DNA of 63,378 bases from Syncephalis fuscata (taxonomy: Eukaryota; Zoopagomycota; Zoopagomycetes; Zoopagales; Piptocephalidaceae). The notes below the pieces were generated by a model. It made no database searches and was not told the DNA's origin. It worked only from the letters and a program-made list of their open reading frames with translations. The stretch lies in NCBI GenBank assembly GCA_025786725.1, contig JAHLTZ010000068.1, positions 1-63,378 of the forward strand. Reading direction: 5' to 3'. This document shows, piece after piece, positions 1 through 11,789 of this stretch; the first letter of the stretch is position 1, and each line of letters starts with the position of its first letter. Made by a program: the position numbers and the translations under genes.

Positions 1-1850
1 TTCTATATTTTTAACCAGCTGATTTCCAAACTTGGATCTAAGAATAACATCTGGTGCCATGTAGCTAGTGGTACCACACATATTATCAAGCATGGGCGCT
101 TCTGCGTTAAGTTCACGCGCTGTGCCGAAATCCGTAATTAAAATAGACGGATACTTGACTGGACGCCGAACCAGGACATTTTCTGGCTAGTGAATGGTTA
201 GAATTAAACTAATATATATTAACATAGCTAATTACCTTCAAATCTAAGCGATGGCCATTGCAACAACAATAGTTTTGTTAGTTATGTAAATAAATACCAT
301 CTTTAATTTACCACAATGTACGATGCCTTTACTATGCAAATGCTGGTTTAGAGTTAGTAACAAATCAGTAAATATAGTTGTTGCTTACCTTGACTCCTTC
401 GAGCACTTGCTTGAAAATATGCTTGGCTTCCTGTTCGGATAGCGGACCATAGCGCACGCAATAATCGAACAGGTCGCCACCAGCTGCATACTCAAACATC
501 AAGTAGTTGTGCATTTCCGTATCGCATGCATCAACTAGCTTGATTATGTTCGAGTGGCTTTGTGCAGTGGTGATCGCGTCCTTTTCTTTATTGAAACCAT
601 TTAAAATGTTATTTTCTATTGCGTTTATAACTTTCTTCTTGTCGCAGATCTTAACGGCAATGGGCGTCTTATTGCCGCGTGTTTCCCCATAATAGACGTC
701 ACCAAAAGAGCCACTAAACTAAGTTATAAACAATATGGTTTAAATTAGACAAATACCCACCTGCCAAGCAACTGCTCTGTTACAGCATATTTGCTGTCGA
801 CGACCTAACATTGTGTTAGTTGTCAGAAATTATTATAACTAAATACTATTAGCTTACTGTGCCAAAATCACAACTCTTGTCGCTAATTCTCAATTCCAGC
901 TTATTGATTTTGTATACCATAAGTACTAGTATTAGTAATGGTTAGTCTTGCTTATTGTAGATTAATAAAACTTACTATTATTTTCATCAAGCCGGACATA
1001 GCTGTTATTATTTATAATGGTTGCAGCTCCTTGCTGAATTTCTTTGCCATCCACTAAATACATAGTCAGCGCTGTGTATAATTATTATTAATTATATTTA
1101 CCAATGATGTCATTGATCATCAAATTCTAATAACGTACTTAGCACTAGTATTGATTAGTATAGCAACTACTTACTCTTAATCTCATAGCATTTCCCTTCT
1201 AAATATGTGTTATGATTGTTATTACTATTTAATACAAATTTATATGCTACTTACCATGAATATGCAAAAGTATTCGGTTTTGCTGGCACCCTGACCTTCT
1301 TCTGTGCTAAATAACATAAACCATTATATCAGTAAAAGTTGTACAATGTTGTCTATTAGTGCTATATTGAATCAAACCATAATATAGCAATGAAAGTCCA
1401 TTATTATGCGCTGTATAGCTTACTTGTTATCTTGAGAAAGGGTAAACGGCTCGCTTCGTTTTAACAGGAACTCTTTAGATATATGGTTAATTTAACTATT
1501 CATTAATAATGTGTTTACTTACCCATGCCTTCAACGCCAAATACCTCAACCCAGCCTACTGTTTCTGCCTTCTCTGCTTCACTCATTTCTGCCCATGCAG
1601 TAGGGAGTCTTTCGTAAATATCTTCTACTGAATTGTTGGACGCGATAGATGGTGAAGCAAGAGTAGACAGTTGTGCTGTTGCTGTTGCTTGAGCCGCTAC
1701 AGATAGCTCACAAGCAACAGCATTTGTAGCGGAGTGTGTATCAGGCTCGGCTACAAGTGGTAAAATAGAAGATGGCAGTAAAATGTAGGGGAAATCATTT
1801 AAAGACGAAGTAGTACTGCTACAGCTAAGTGAATTACTTGGACTGTCCAT
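1..1850 (-). CDS. FHA-domain Ser/Thr protein kinase, Chk2/Rad53/Cds1-like (C-terminus beyond window)
   Basis: The N-terminal part of a checkpoint-type kinase, read from the ATG at 1850 leftward and cut by the window start. Exon 1 (1850-1523) encodes a Ser/Thr-rich leader. Many small exons then spell an FHA-like domain (…YLVDGKEIQQGAATI…, the part corresponding to the 'NGxxVNG' turn) followed by a kinase N-lobe. Visible motifs are the glycine loop GSGSFGDV, the VAIK-type lysine in IAVKICDKK, the catalytic loop HCDLKPEN (HRD changed to HCD), ITDFGTA, and an APD in place of APE. All exon joins I checked keep frame, with donors GTAAGT, GTAAGC, GTAAAT or GTGGGT. Two internal exons are only about 24-25 nt (near 1184-1207 and 1104-1128). 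FHA plus kinase is the Rad53/Cds1/Chk2 layout, which acts in the nucleus on DNA damage; the exact orthology is inferred. Confidence 0.85.
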
Positions 1851-2411
1851 GATGTATATAAGTTTAGATATTCAAGAATTGTTTAAATACTGCAAGATAA
1901 AGGCAGAATGTAAGTATAATATGATAAAGGCAAGTACAGCGTCTTTACAAAAAATGAAAAAGCTTATATAGTATTATATGCTTTCAACTGACGCACACAC
2001 TTTACTTTTGATAATATCGCTACACTAGCAAGCACTGCATGTGATTCAGAGCATATTTGCGAGAGCAATATTTGCGTAACTTTGATTGAGGGCATTGATG
2101 TATTTTAAAATTTTTAATTGGCTAGTATATGAAACATACACCACCAAGCTACTGATAGCTGGACTTGCGATTTTGTCCGCGATAACGCCATCGACCGATT
2201 AGGATACGAACAGTGCGCGCACATACACTAGCGCGATTTACCCACTTCCGGTCTCAACATTCTAACTATCATCTGCGCACCAATGATAAATTATTTGTAT
2301 CGGAGTTTGAATACCAAACAATTTTATGAAAATGTTGCAGATATAAGCAATACGAGACAACAGCTCATTTGAATATTAAATAGTGTTTATTAGTCTCATT
2401 TTGTAGCCACA
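1851..2411. promoter_or_regulatory. Upstream region of the FHA kinase
   Basis: About 560 bp with no coding signal on either strand. It should hold the promoter of the leftward kinase gene and possibly that of the small rightward ORF at 2412. No specific motif can be named with confidence. Confidence 0.3.
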
Positions 2412-2668
2412 ATGTGGCAGAATGCTTATATGAAGTTATATAAACATATACTATTGATGGTGTACGATAAATTGATTATGAACATGGACAATGTTGCAAC
2501 ATTAGTACAATTTAAACCCCGATTTAAACAGTTCGGCTTTTTGATAAAGAAAGTCGTCAGCTGGATGAAACTGTCCGTAAATGGACAGTTACACGTACTC
2601 GGAAACGCAATTTTGAAAAAACCCCAGAAATTTGGTTTATGAAAAATAAAGTGCTTGGTTTTATTTAA
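2412..2668 (+). CDS. Small hypothetical protein, reading frame probably broken at 2538-2542
   Basis: An open frame from the ATG at 2412 reads into VQFKPRFKQFGF. At a run of five T (2538-2542) the plausible coding sense continues in another frame as DKESRQLDETVRKWTVTRT and then …KRNFEKTPEIWFMKNKV to a TAA at 2668. The charged, Trp-containing tail looks more like real protein than the in-frame continuation. One extra T would join the two parts. I do not recognise the family; a small mitochondrial protein is a guess. The start is uncertain and an upstream exon is possible. It could also be chance. Confidence 0.3.
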
Positions 2669-4738
2669 GGTTACTAAATACCGGTTAATATGTCAGGTAT
2701 TAATTAATTTTAAGTTGATCATGCATATTCATCAACTGATGATGTTATAAGTAGCATAATTGTTTTTAAATTCTAATACACAACACACACAGTGTGCTAA
2801 TCTTTCTAATTAGCTTGTATATTTGCTGGCACTAGTATATGCACGCTCATTAAAAAAGGTGTTACCCCGATTCAAAAGCAGCTACCCTGATTCAGTTAGT
2901 TCCGCGATTGTACTACCATGATAGGCAACTCGTATCGGCATTGCCTGTCCACACACACTGAACAATTTTCCAGTAAGCTCTACATCCGCATTCGAACATT
3001 TTTTGTTTCGCCGAACCATCGCACGGTTCAATTGGATAAAGTGGCACTCTGTCTTGCAATGACGTGCTTTCTTAGTGAGTTAGCCATGTACGCTACACGA
3101 TATCACACAGCATTCCCTTCTTTAAGCCGGTTTATTCCGCTTTTTTGTCTGTCTCATTGTGACCGATGGATTCAATTCATTGGATGGTATTAAATGCCTG
3201 CTTTCGCACTAATACATACAATGGCCTATATAAAGCACTTGCATTACTCACTGAATCCACAGCCTCAACTACGCCTTCTATTTCTACACTATTCTTTAAC
3301 TAATTCCTTAACACATTCCGTCATTCTATACATTCGTAGACTGTAATGCTAAGTATTATTCAAATATTTATATGGCACACTGTAAACTGCTTGCCTGTGA
3401 AACCATACAATATGCAACTGCTCGGCATACTTAAGCTGTCTAGAAGGAGCACTCAGTCGTTATAAATTCTTGAGACCCTTGATGGTACAATGTCAAACAA
3501 CTTAATATATGCTGTAGACCACTATGTATATTGTATGGTGGTGCTTGTATATACATTCAGGTGTGCGTATATACATATCACTATTCCTTGCTTGTGGGTG
3601 GTGTTAAGCAGTTGTCATAATGGCATTGCTGTTTTAGCAGTTAAAGCGCCTTTACTGGCACAACTTTGGTTTAAGGTGCTATACTGTCTTGTGCCATCTA
3701 AGTTGTTATTTTCAACTGCGTAAAAATGGCGATGTGGTTGTGTTGGCTGTATAATATCGCAACAGTGTGCTATTGCACTGCTGTTATTGTATTTTAGATT
3801 TCTTGTTTGTGTGTAGATGGCCTAGACGTGGGTATGGGCTCAGTGTTATTGGTTGTTCGTTTCTGTTTATCTAGTCATGTATGTCGCCTGGATGAATAGT
3901 TTCTGATATTGTTTGTGTTATAAGCAATGGTAAAACTGCAACCACGGCACATCGTGATTATGATAGCTGAAGACCGTATAGACCGACGCTGATGGGTGGG
4001 AGTCTAGGTCGTCAACATACATCAAATAGACCATTCCTGGTGCAGTTGTTTTGCTATGATTGCATGTGTACTGTTAGATATTATAGATATTTATTTAAAT
4101 TTATCAAGACGACATAGTGACCATTATAAAGGTAAATACCATTGTGTTATACTGAACACTTGCTAATATGGAACAACATACATTGATGAATGTTTGCTAA
4201 ATTGCGATTATGAATACTGTACTAGTATACACAGGTTGTAAGAATCAATATATTACTAACTGTTCAGCAATCTAATATGATCACTGCTGGAAACTTGAGC
4301 CAACGTAAATTATGCGTTCTACTCAATACTACTTCAACTCTATTTACTTATACTGGAGATGTATATGTAAACTAGAATTATAGACTTTTCTTTTTCACCA
4401 TAGTCCATATCTTTATTAATACAATAAAGCTATTTTTAGTTATATTCTATAGCATCTGTAGACAATGTAATGCCACAATGCTACTTTGAATCATAAGTTA
4501 GCATGCTAGTACAACTACAAATATATAATCCAATTAGCAGTAATATCAGTAATTTATTTAGTTAGTTGTATTACTTATACTAATAAATGTGTGCTGTGTG
4601 CTATTCCTTTTAGTTGTAGTATAAAAGTGTGTGGACCATGTTATTTATTAAATTAAACGATGTACATGATACGTGATTAACATATTTATGTATGTTATCA
4701 TAAACTATTTTATACCATTTTATCAACTATTTAATGTA
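2669..4738. other. Intergenic, AT-rich, no supported gene
   Basis: About 2 kb. The ORFs here (for example 2918-3193 and 3490-3723) have no recognisable domain and no codon or composition contrast with their surroundings. Nothing else can be supported. Confidence 0.5.
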
Positions 4739-5700
4739 ATTTGGGAACAAATGAGTAAATATAACAGTATTTTGTTTAATTGAACTAAATATTTGTTCTA
4801 TTGAACATGGGGACGAATGGTGAGTTTTATTCAATGATCAAATCGCTTAATTATACTGTTTGTTTGGTGGTCAAACGGTTATTTTTAATAACGTTTAATT
4901 TATTGAACATGGAACTAGAAGTAATTTATCTCAAGGTCTAAAATACTCACCATTGCAGATTCATTATCCAGTATGCATATACTCAGTACGCATATATACT
5001 CTATTCAACTATATTATTTCTATTTCACTCCACATTATTATATATAATTTTATATATACTAGACGCATTTTAATTATTGTATGTTCCAATAAAGTTTTCT
5101 CTCTCCACTCATTACTCTGTATGCGCTATAGCTTCGACATCATTTATCATACACTTTTACCATATATTTATTTTATTCTATATCATTCTATACCCGCTTA
5201 GCCTCCTCTGTCTAATGTTATTTTTATTTTTGTTCTAACTTTAATATTAATAAACCTCGACTAATTTCGCTCACTGATCATGCAATATGCTCAATAACGT
5301 TAACATAGCTAATGGTCAGTCCAAATCGTATATTTTTTATGTTTTATATCGTTTTATTGTCTAATAAATACGCTCTACCTATTGCAGCTGTTGTTTTGTT
5401 CTAGTCTTATTATTAATAAATCTCAGCTCATCCATTTCATTCATTTAGCAAACTATATGTAATTGAAACCTATAAAAATATGATGTACTTCGTATAGCAT
5501 AGAATAATATATAACAGTATAAACATACACTATTGATAATATAGTTAAATAGAGAATATATGCATAATAAATAATAAATCTATGCTGATGAGTATTTGAT
5601 GACTAATGTCATTCACCACCCATCATCATGTTCAATAAATTGAATGTTATTAAACGTAGCCATTTGACCACAAAATCACATTAAATGTTTAGTATATTGT
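4739..5700. mobile_element. Non-autonomous TIR element, family 'A' copy 1
   Basis: Long imperfect terminal inverted repeats. The left arm (about 4739-4930) carries two successive motifs, each ending in TATTGAACATGG-like sequence. The right arm (about 5590-5700) is the reverse complement (CATCATCATGTTCAATA … GTCATTTGACC-like). The interior (about 5290-5440) is AT-rich, has no transposase ORF, and resembles 48.4-48.6 kb. The same ends recur at 31.3-32.1, 34.0-34.2, 49.5-52.4, 56.2-56.7 and 58.5-58.7 kb. This is typical of a MITE-like or foldback DNA transposon derivative. Boundaries are approximate and target-site duplications were not resolved. Confidence 0.75.
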
Positions 5701-5998
5701 ATAATAGTGTTAAACAGCACACGATATGTTATGTGCATAATAAGTGCTATTCAATTTTATAGATAAAGGTTAAAGTCTAAAGTTTGAAATTAAATGTTAA
5801 AAAATGAAATTGCAAACAGTATATATTTATTAGTACAATAACAATAACAAAAATAAATAAAACAGATAAATTAATTAATTAATAATATAACTGTAGCTCT
5901 ATTGAATATAACTAATGTAATATGTTATTATCTGTAAAACAGAAAGTTGCGTTTATTTAACATAAAGAAAATAACGATAATATTTATACTATACTGTA

Positions 5999-7423
5999 TT
6001 ATCCTACAAAGTTGGCATATCGACAGAATTCCGGATCTTTGCATAAACGATTCATTGAATCTGTATCCAATCCAATGAATACTTGGACACCATTACCATT
6101 TTGAGCTATTTTTTTGCTGTTGGAGGGTGGCGCTCTAATGATATAAGCACATACAGATAAAAGATCGCTAGGTAGACGGAATTGCATTGCTGGTCCATAA
6201 CCAAAATCAATGTCGTAAAAATCAAAACTTGTTAAATTTGTTATTAAAAAATCAATGCCCGTCAGCACTGCAAACGGATGTTGAATTCTATTTTCATCTG
6301 GCAAATCTGCCAAAAAGTTGATGGCCGACTGTAAAAACTCAGCATTTGCTGTTTCTTGTTGTTGTTTACGTAAAAGACGAGCAACATAGCCCAGTGGCTT
6401 ACTAATAAGATTTTCCACTTGATCCCATGCTTCATAGCCAAGTGAACCGTTGCCGAAATAGTTATTTGGAATAGGTGGATTAAGACGGCTACGAGCATTG
6501 ATGGGAATGCTAAGATTGGTAATTTGCTTTAAATTTAGCCTACGTGCGCGAATAGAAGCTCGCCATATTAATGCGCACAATGCATCGTTAGTAGATATCC
6601 ATGGTACATCATTATTTAGGCTTGAATCGTTGCTACAGTGGGTGGAAAAGTTTGTGTTATTGCCTCCTAATGTCAACGATGCTTCCGCTTTCAGCGTTGA
6701 AAGCTGATCACCGGTAATATTAAATAACACTAAGGGACCAAAATCATTTGGAGGATGCATCTCCTGCTCAAACCAACGAAACTCTGGATGGTTATGAGAC
6801 GGTGGGCCAGTAGCATGAATTAAATGCCGATCGAGGCATGGTAGTTCTGGCTGTGCTCCTCGTGTTATAGCAGCCCAAGTCTGCAAAAGAGTTTCAATAC
6901 TATTGCCGTCCATAACGGAGTGACGACCGGCGACTCCAATGATCACGCCTTGGTTATCACGCAGATATGTAATTCGTATTAATAAAGAGGGCGATGTCTC
7001 GTCTGGCAATATTTCACCAATAGGTTCTAATCCAAGTGGTGTGCGTGAGTGTGGCCAGTCTGGTCCAAAAACCTCGAAACCATAGGATACTTGAGTTATG
7101 TATACTGGAACACCATCTCCATTTGTTTTTCGTATTTCAAGTTTGCCATCGGGTCGACTAAATACACGACCATAAACAATTGGATACAGTTCAAGTGTTT
7201 GATGCAATGCTTTCACTAATTTGTCTACAGTCATAAATGGCTGCGACAGATTTTTGTTGCAGTAAAAATACAAGTGACGGATATAGCAACGTGGTACTAC
7301 CTCATCGGCCGGTGTAAGCAACAATGCCTTTGACAAATAGGCCGCTGACAAAGATTTCAGCATATAAGTTGGTTTGGGAATAGTTCCCGAGACTGGCATG
7401 CCAGAAAGATCGGTTATTGTCAT
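5999..7423 (-). CDS. BAHD-like acyltransferase (PF02458 transferase family)
   Basis: A single-exon protein of about 474 residues from the preferred ATG at 7423 (MTITDLSGMPVSG…). An in-frame ATG at 7468 would add 15 residues without family character. Both catalytic hallmarks of the family are visible: HxxxD as HSVMD (in GVAGRHSVMDGNS) and the structural DFGWG motif as DFGYG (in DFYDIDFGYGPAMQF). The mid-protein NNYFGNGSLG loop is also typical. Such enzymes move acyl groups from acyl-CoA to alcohols or amines. In fungi they include trichothecene 3-O-acetyltransferase-type and other tailoring enzymes, normally cytosolic. Length is normal for the family (430-490). The substrate cannot be read from sequence. 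The neighbouring P450 at 9.2 kb makes a small metabolic pair possible. Confidence 0.88.
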   Translation of the reverse strand: MTITDLSGMPVSGTIPKPTYMLKSLSAAYLSKALLLTPADEVVPRCYIRHLYFYCNKNLSQPFMTVDKLVKALHQTLELYPIVYGRVFSRPDGKLEIRKTNGDGVPVYITQVSYGFEVFGPDWPHSRTPLGLEPIGEILPDETSPSLLIRITYLRDNQGVIIGVAGRHSVMDGNSIETLLQTWAAITRGAQPELPCLDRHLIHATGPPSHNHPEFRWFEQEMHPPNDFGPLVLFNITGDQLSTLKAEASLTLGGNNTNFSTHCSNDSSLNNDVPWISTNDALCALIWRASIRARRLNLKQITNLSIPINARSRLNPPIPNNYFGNGSLGYEAWDQVENLISKPLGYVARLLRKQQQETANAEFLQSAINFLADLPDENRIQHPFAVLTGIDFLITNLTSFDFYDIDFGYGPAMQFRLPSDLLSVCAYIIRAPPSNSKKIAQNGNGVQVFIGLDTDSMNRLCKDPEFCRYANFVG

Positions 7424-7468
7424 GATACTAGTGAGAATGCAAATATCGTGGCAAACAATCCTGTGCAA

Positions 7469-9207
7469 CTGGGCTCTTTTTATTATATTAAATGCTAAGC
7501 TTTTGCATAATTTATTGTCGTCATTATGGCTGGGCTTTGTATTTTGTTAAGCAACAGAGACATATTGACAGTATGGCCGCTTAGCAAGTCATTGAATACA
7601 TTCTATCGATTATCATTTATAGTTATTCAATATCTATAGGTATATAGAATTAATAGGACCTAATGAATCTTATTGTAACTTTATTCATTTTGGCTCAATG
7701 GCAATATAATGTACTATTCATATGTATGTCCTGTGTATTTGCTGCAGAGTAAATAGCCAAACAATAACGAATGTTCCATTCAACATTATCATTCAAGGTC
7801 TATTAATAGCAACATATCCTGTAATCGACATTACTAAGTTGTATGGTTGTTGCCAATCCTTGTGTGTAGTGTTGGATACTCGATATGATCGTGATGCTGT
7901 TTGGCCGTTGTACGGGGAAGCACATTGGCTATGGCTATACTACTCCCACCTAAATAGCACAATAAAGCTTTTGAAATTGGCCATAGAATGAGTCAATACA
8001 CGGCTATGTAATATAAATGTATAAACACAAACACAACAAAGCATTTAAACAATAGTTTAGTAAACTGAGAAAGTACTATGAGAGAAACAAGTCAAAATCT
8101 ATAGTAAATATATTTAGAACTAAAAATAACTTAGTAATATTGTGTATTCCATATATAATGTGTATATTGTGATCAGAAAATAAATAATGTGAAATTGATT
8201 AATAATGATTGTTATAGAAAGATTGTGAATAGGTAAGTGCTAAATAAAAAATCATTGATTTATTATGCAATAATAATGCTTTTATAGCAACATTTACTGT
8301 CTAAATGCACTAGTTATATGACAGAAAGTATTCAGTAATATACAAATATACCACTACTGTCTCGCTAACGATACAAATAAAAATAAATGACACACTAATC
8401 ATTCTACTGAGTTTATCTAAGCTGATGTGTCCAGTACGCATCATGTTTGTGACAAATGTAAATCTAGGATATTAGAAAACACAAAAACTACTAGATTAAA
8501 GTGTAAATACATGCCGTAATTAAGTGGCAAACTTGCAATACGACATGGAACCGTGATGTGATGGCTGCCAAGAATACATATTATATTTTCACATACACAC
8601 ATCAAAAACAATGATGAAAGTCCGATTGGATTTAGACGTGAAGGCTGCCGACCTGTCAATTTCACCTTTTTAAAAGGTTGGCTATTTCTTCTATCATGAA
8701 CAGAATATTCCGTTTTTTGAGAAAAAGATTGGGTACTCTTTTCTTAAGGAAAGGAAAAAAAGGAGAAATAAAAATAGAATATCCAAGTAGTATTTAAATT
8801 GTTGTTAATATTAAGTATTTTAACTAACGTATTTATTTATAATATATATGATTGATATGATACATTCTTCATGTTGATTTGAGACATAACTGTAGCAAAA
8901 ACACCTCAATGGCATCTAAATGATCCGTTTAACTTTGGCCAAGTCCTCAGCAATGTTACACCAAACTGCAGCAATGACAGTGCAAATGAGACTGCCCAAT
9001 CACCGTTGACTTGTTATTTAAGGCACACACGGAAGAATTACGCCGACGACGTTGTTTATCATTTTAAAGCACCCTACGGCATATTTGTACCGACGACAAC
9101 AGGTTTTCTCCTATAGTGCTAGTGCAAATAAAGACTATTTAATCTTCTTTGCCTTCGTCTACTCTCTCTACCGATATAGGTATACAATTTTTTTTCTTCA
9201 TTCAACT
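7469..9207. other. Intergenic between acyltransferase and P450
   Basis: About 1.7 kb. It holds the divergent promoters of the leftward acyltransferase and the rightward P450. ORFs at 7722-7991 and 8441-8665 show no domain or coding signature. The 100 bp before 9208 are pyrimidine-rich, as before several other genes here. Confidence 0.4.
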
Positions 9208-11286
9208 ATGAGTTTACAGCTATATTCACTTGTTTCTGGCATATCATGGGGCGAAGTAGCAGCGGTGGCCGGTGCCATCTATTTAACACATGCGGTGCGT
9301 AGAAATAGTTTAGTGACTGGCAACCGTCTAATAAGCAATTGCTGTTGTTTATAGATAGTTAAACACGAGTTCCAAAGCCCGCTCGCCAAACTTCCCGGTC
9401 CACGGCCCATTATACTTGCCTCGATAGTGACTACAATTAAACGGCTGTTCAGCGAGGATCGTTCAAAGGTCATAGATATTCATAAGAAATACGGACCCAT
9501 TATCCGTACTGGCAAGTTCATTGGGCCACTAACCATTATATCTTACTAATTGTCTACTGTACATTATTAGGCCGAACTACCGTTTGGATATCCGATGCCA
9601 CGATGATCCGAAAGATACTCAGTTCACACAACTATAACAAAAGTCCCAACTATGACGTCTTTAACTTTGACGGCGATAATCTATTTGCTACAAGGTAAAT
9701 AGTACATATGTAATTCATTTATTGTTTAATAATGTATTGATTAGAAATATTGACTATCATCGCGTTCAAGTAAGTGCTTTATTAATAGATTAGTACGTAA
9801 TCCAACTTGATAAACTATAGAAACGTCTAATGTTACCGGCTTATACACCTAAAGCGTTAAATGATCTAGAACCGCTACTATACGATAAAGGCATATCCCG
9901 ACTTTCTGACAGACTACGTGCACATGCCATGCCGGTGACACCATTGATCTGTTGGATCTGTTGCAATGTATGACATTTGTAGGTATATAACTTTTACAAT
10001 GAATTACCATTTATTTTTCTCTCTATTCTAGGATGTTATTGGAGAGATAGGATTTGGTAAATCATTTGATTTACTACTGAGTACACACCAGCACCAGCAT
10101 CAACACCCAATCATGGAATGGATGGAAAAATCGACTGGATTAGGCGTCAAGGTAGGCAGTTTATTTAATAAACACTAGTTGCTTACACCAATTAGAAACT
10201 AATACTTGGCCCACTATTCATCCCTCATTCTTCGCTGATAAGGTTAAGGCTCAAAAGAGTCTACTTGATGTAATTATGACCAACCATCATCAAATAATTG
10301 ACTAACTAAATGTCATACTAGTTTGCCGCCCAAGCGGTAACTGAACGAAGAAAGCTTGGTAATAGTGATCGCAAAGACACGTTACAACAATTGATAGACG
10401 CTGTCGATGAAGAAACGGGAGCTAAAATGTCAGATAAAGATCTTGTAGCCGAAGCCATTCTATTAATGTTAGTCGAAGCTCTAGCAAGTAAATAGGCCAT
10501 GACTAATTTTATTATAATAATAGGATTGCCGGCACTGATACCACAGCACTTACACTTACATGGTAAGTTAACATATCATTTAAATACAGCGCAATAGCTA
10601 AACAAGTAACTTATAGGACAATGCATCAATTAATCGAAAATCCCAAGGCTATGAAACAGCTAGTTGAAGAGATTAAAACAGCCTATCCAGATCCAACTAC
10701 TAAAGTGGATCATGACACGGTCCGACACCTTCCGTATCTCGAGGCAGTATTACACGAATCGATGCGTCTACGCCCAATTCTACCACAAGGCTTGTCGCGT
10801 ATTGTACCCAAAGAAGGCATAACACTTGGTGGCTACTTTTTACCCGCCGGTGTAAGTATCTAATCCTATAATACATGCGCTATTGACTAATCTATTGGGC
10901 ATTAGACTTATGTTTATTCATCGGTGCAGACAATGCACATGAACAAAGAAGTCTTTCCTGATCCTGCTGCTTTCAAGCCTGAACGATGGCTTACAACGGC
11001 CGAACAATTAACCACAATGAAGCAGCACTGGATGCCCTTCTCAGTTGGTCCACGGGCCTGTTTAGGACGCAAGTAAGTGTTTATATTTGTTAATATACAA
11101 TTCATACTAATGAATATAATTAATGTCTATCATGGCTAGTCTGGCCTGGATGGAACTCCGTTTAGTTACCGTCGAATTAGTGCGTCACTTTACATTCACT
11201 GCACTCGAAATGATATGAGACCTGTTCATCGGTTTGTTCTACGACCCAAAGGTGGTCGATTCATGGTACAGCCTCATTGTGCCTAG
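9208..11286 (+). pseudogene. Cytochrome P450 with three apparent frame breaks
   Basis: Exons read clearly as a microsomal-type P450: membrane anchor exon (9208-9294), SPLAKLPGPRP hinge, RTTVWISDA, an I-helix AGTDTTALTLTW, an ESMRLRP (ExxR) K-helix, FKPERW, and the heme loop FSVGPRACLGRK ending with the ligand Cys. Introns are 50-60 nt; the one at 9512-9570 has a GC donor (GCAAGT). Three places need one extra base. They are near 9934 (GG, or a 5-bp CATGC tandem duplication at 9923-9932), near 10222-10224 (CCC, between GPLFIP and SFFADKVKAQ), and near 11208-11210 (AAA, before NDMRPVHRFVLRPKGG). As written the product is truncated in exon 5. It is either a young pseudogene or a correct gene with consensus errors. 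All catalytic motifs are intact, which favours recency or error. Confidence 0.85.
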
Positions 11287-11789
11287 TATCAATTAGACAT
11301 ATGGAACAAGGGCTGACCCGTGAATAGATGATAATAATAATAATAGACCATATATTGCTATTATTCAATTAGTATATAAAGTAATAATATACTGTTAGTT
11401 ATTATTTAATTAATACAATGTTATAATAAACTATCAATCTTTAATTAAATATAAATGATTTAGTAATGTTATTTATTCTATGTATTCAAAAGATAAAGCT
11501 AAACTCGTAAAATATAATTGATCATAAAGAGTATACAATACTATGAATACCTACTACTGTAGAATAGTAAACATACTGATAATAAACGTAACGAAAAGAA
11601 GAAAGAAACGTAAGAATACTAGTGTCCTATTACTTATAGGAAACAGTAGTCATTATAAATGTTATGGTGTAGAAGACAATATACCATCTCTATACTGAAC
11701 AATACAGCCATAAATCATGAATAGCTAGAATGCAAATAATAAAATAAAGGCAGCTATAATAAAGCAACGAATCAACCACATATATTAAA
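11287..11789. other. Convergent 3' intergenic region
   Basis: About 500 bp between the 3' ends of the P450 (+) and the RhoGEF (-). Very AT-rich with several AATAAA-like stretches (near 11742 on +). It probably contains both poly(A) sites. Confidence 0.4.

Noticed and set aside
2918-3193. 91-codon + strand ORF
   Set aside because: No domain, no codon signal and no splice context.
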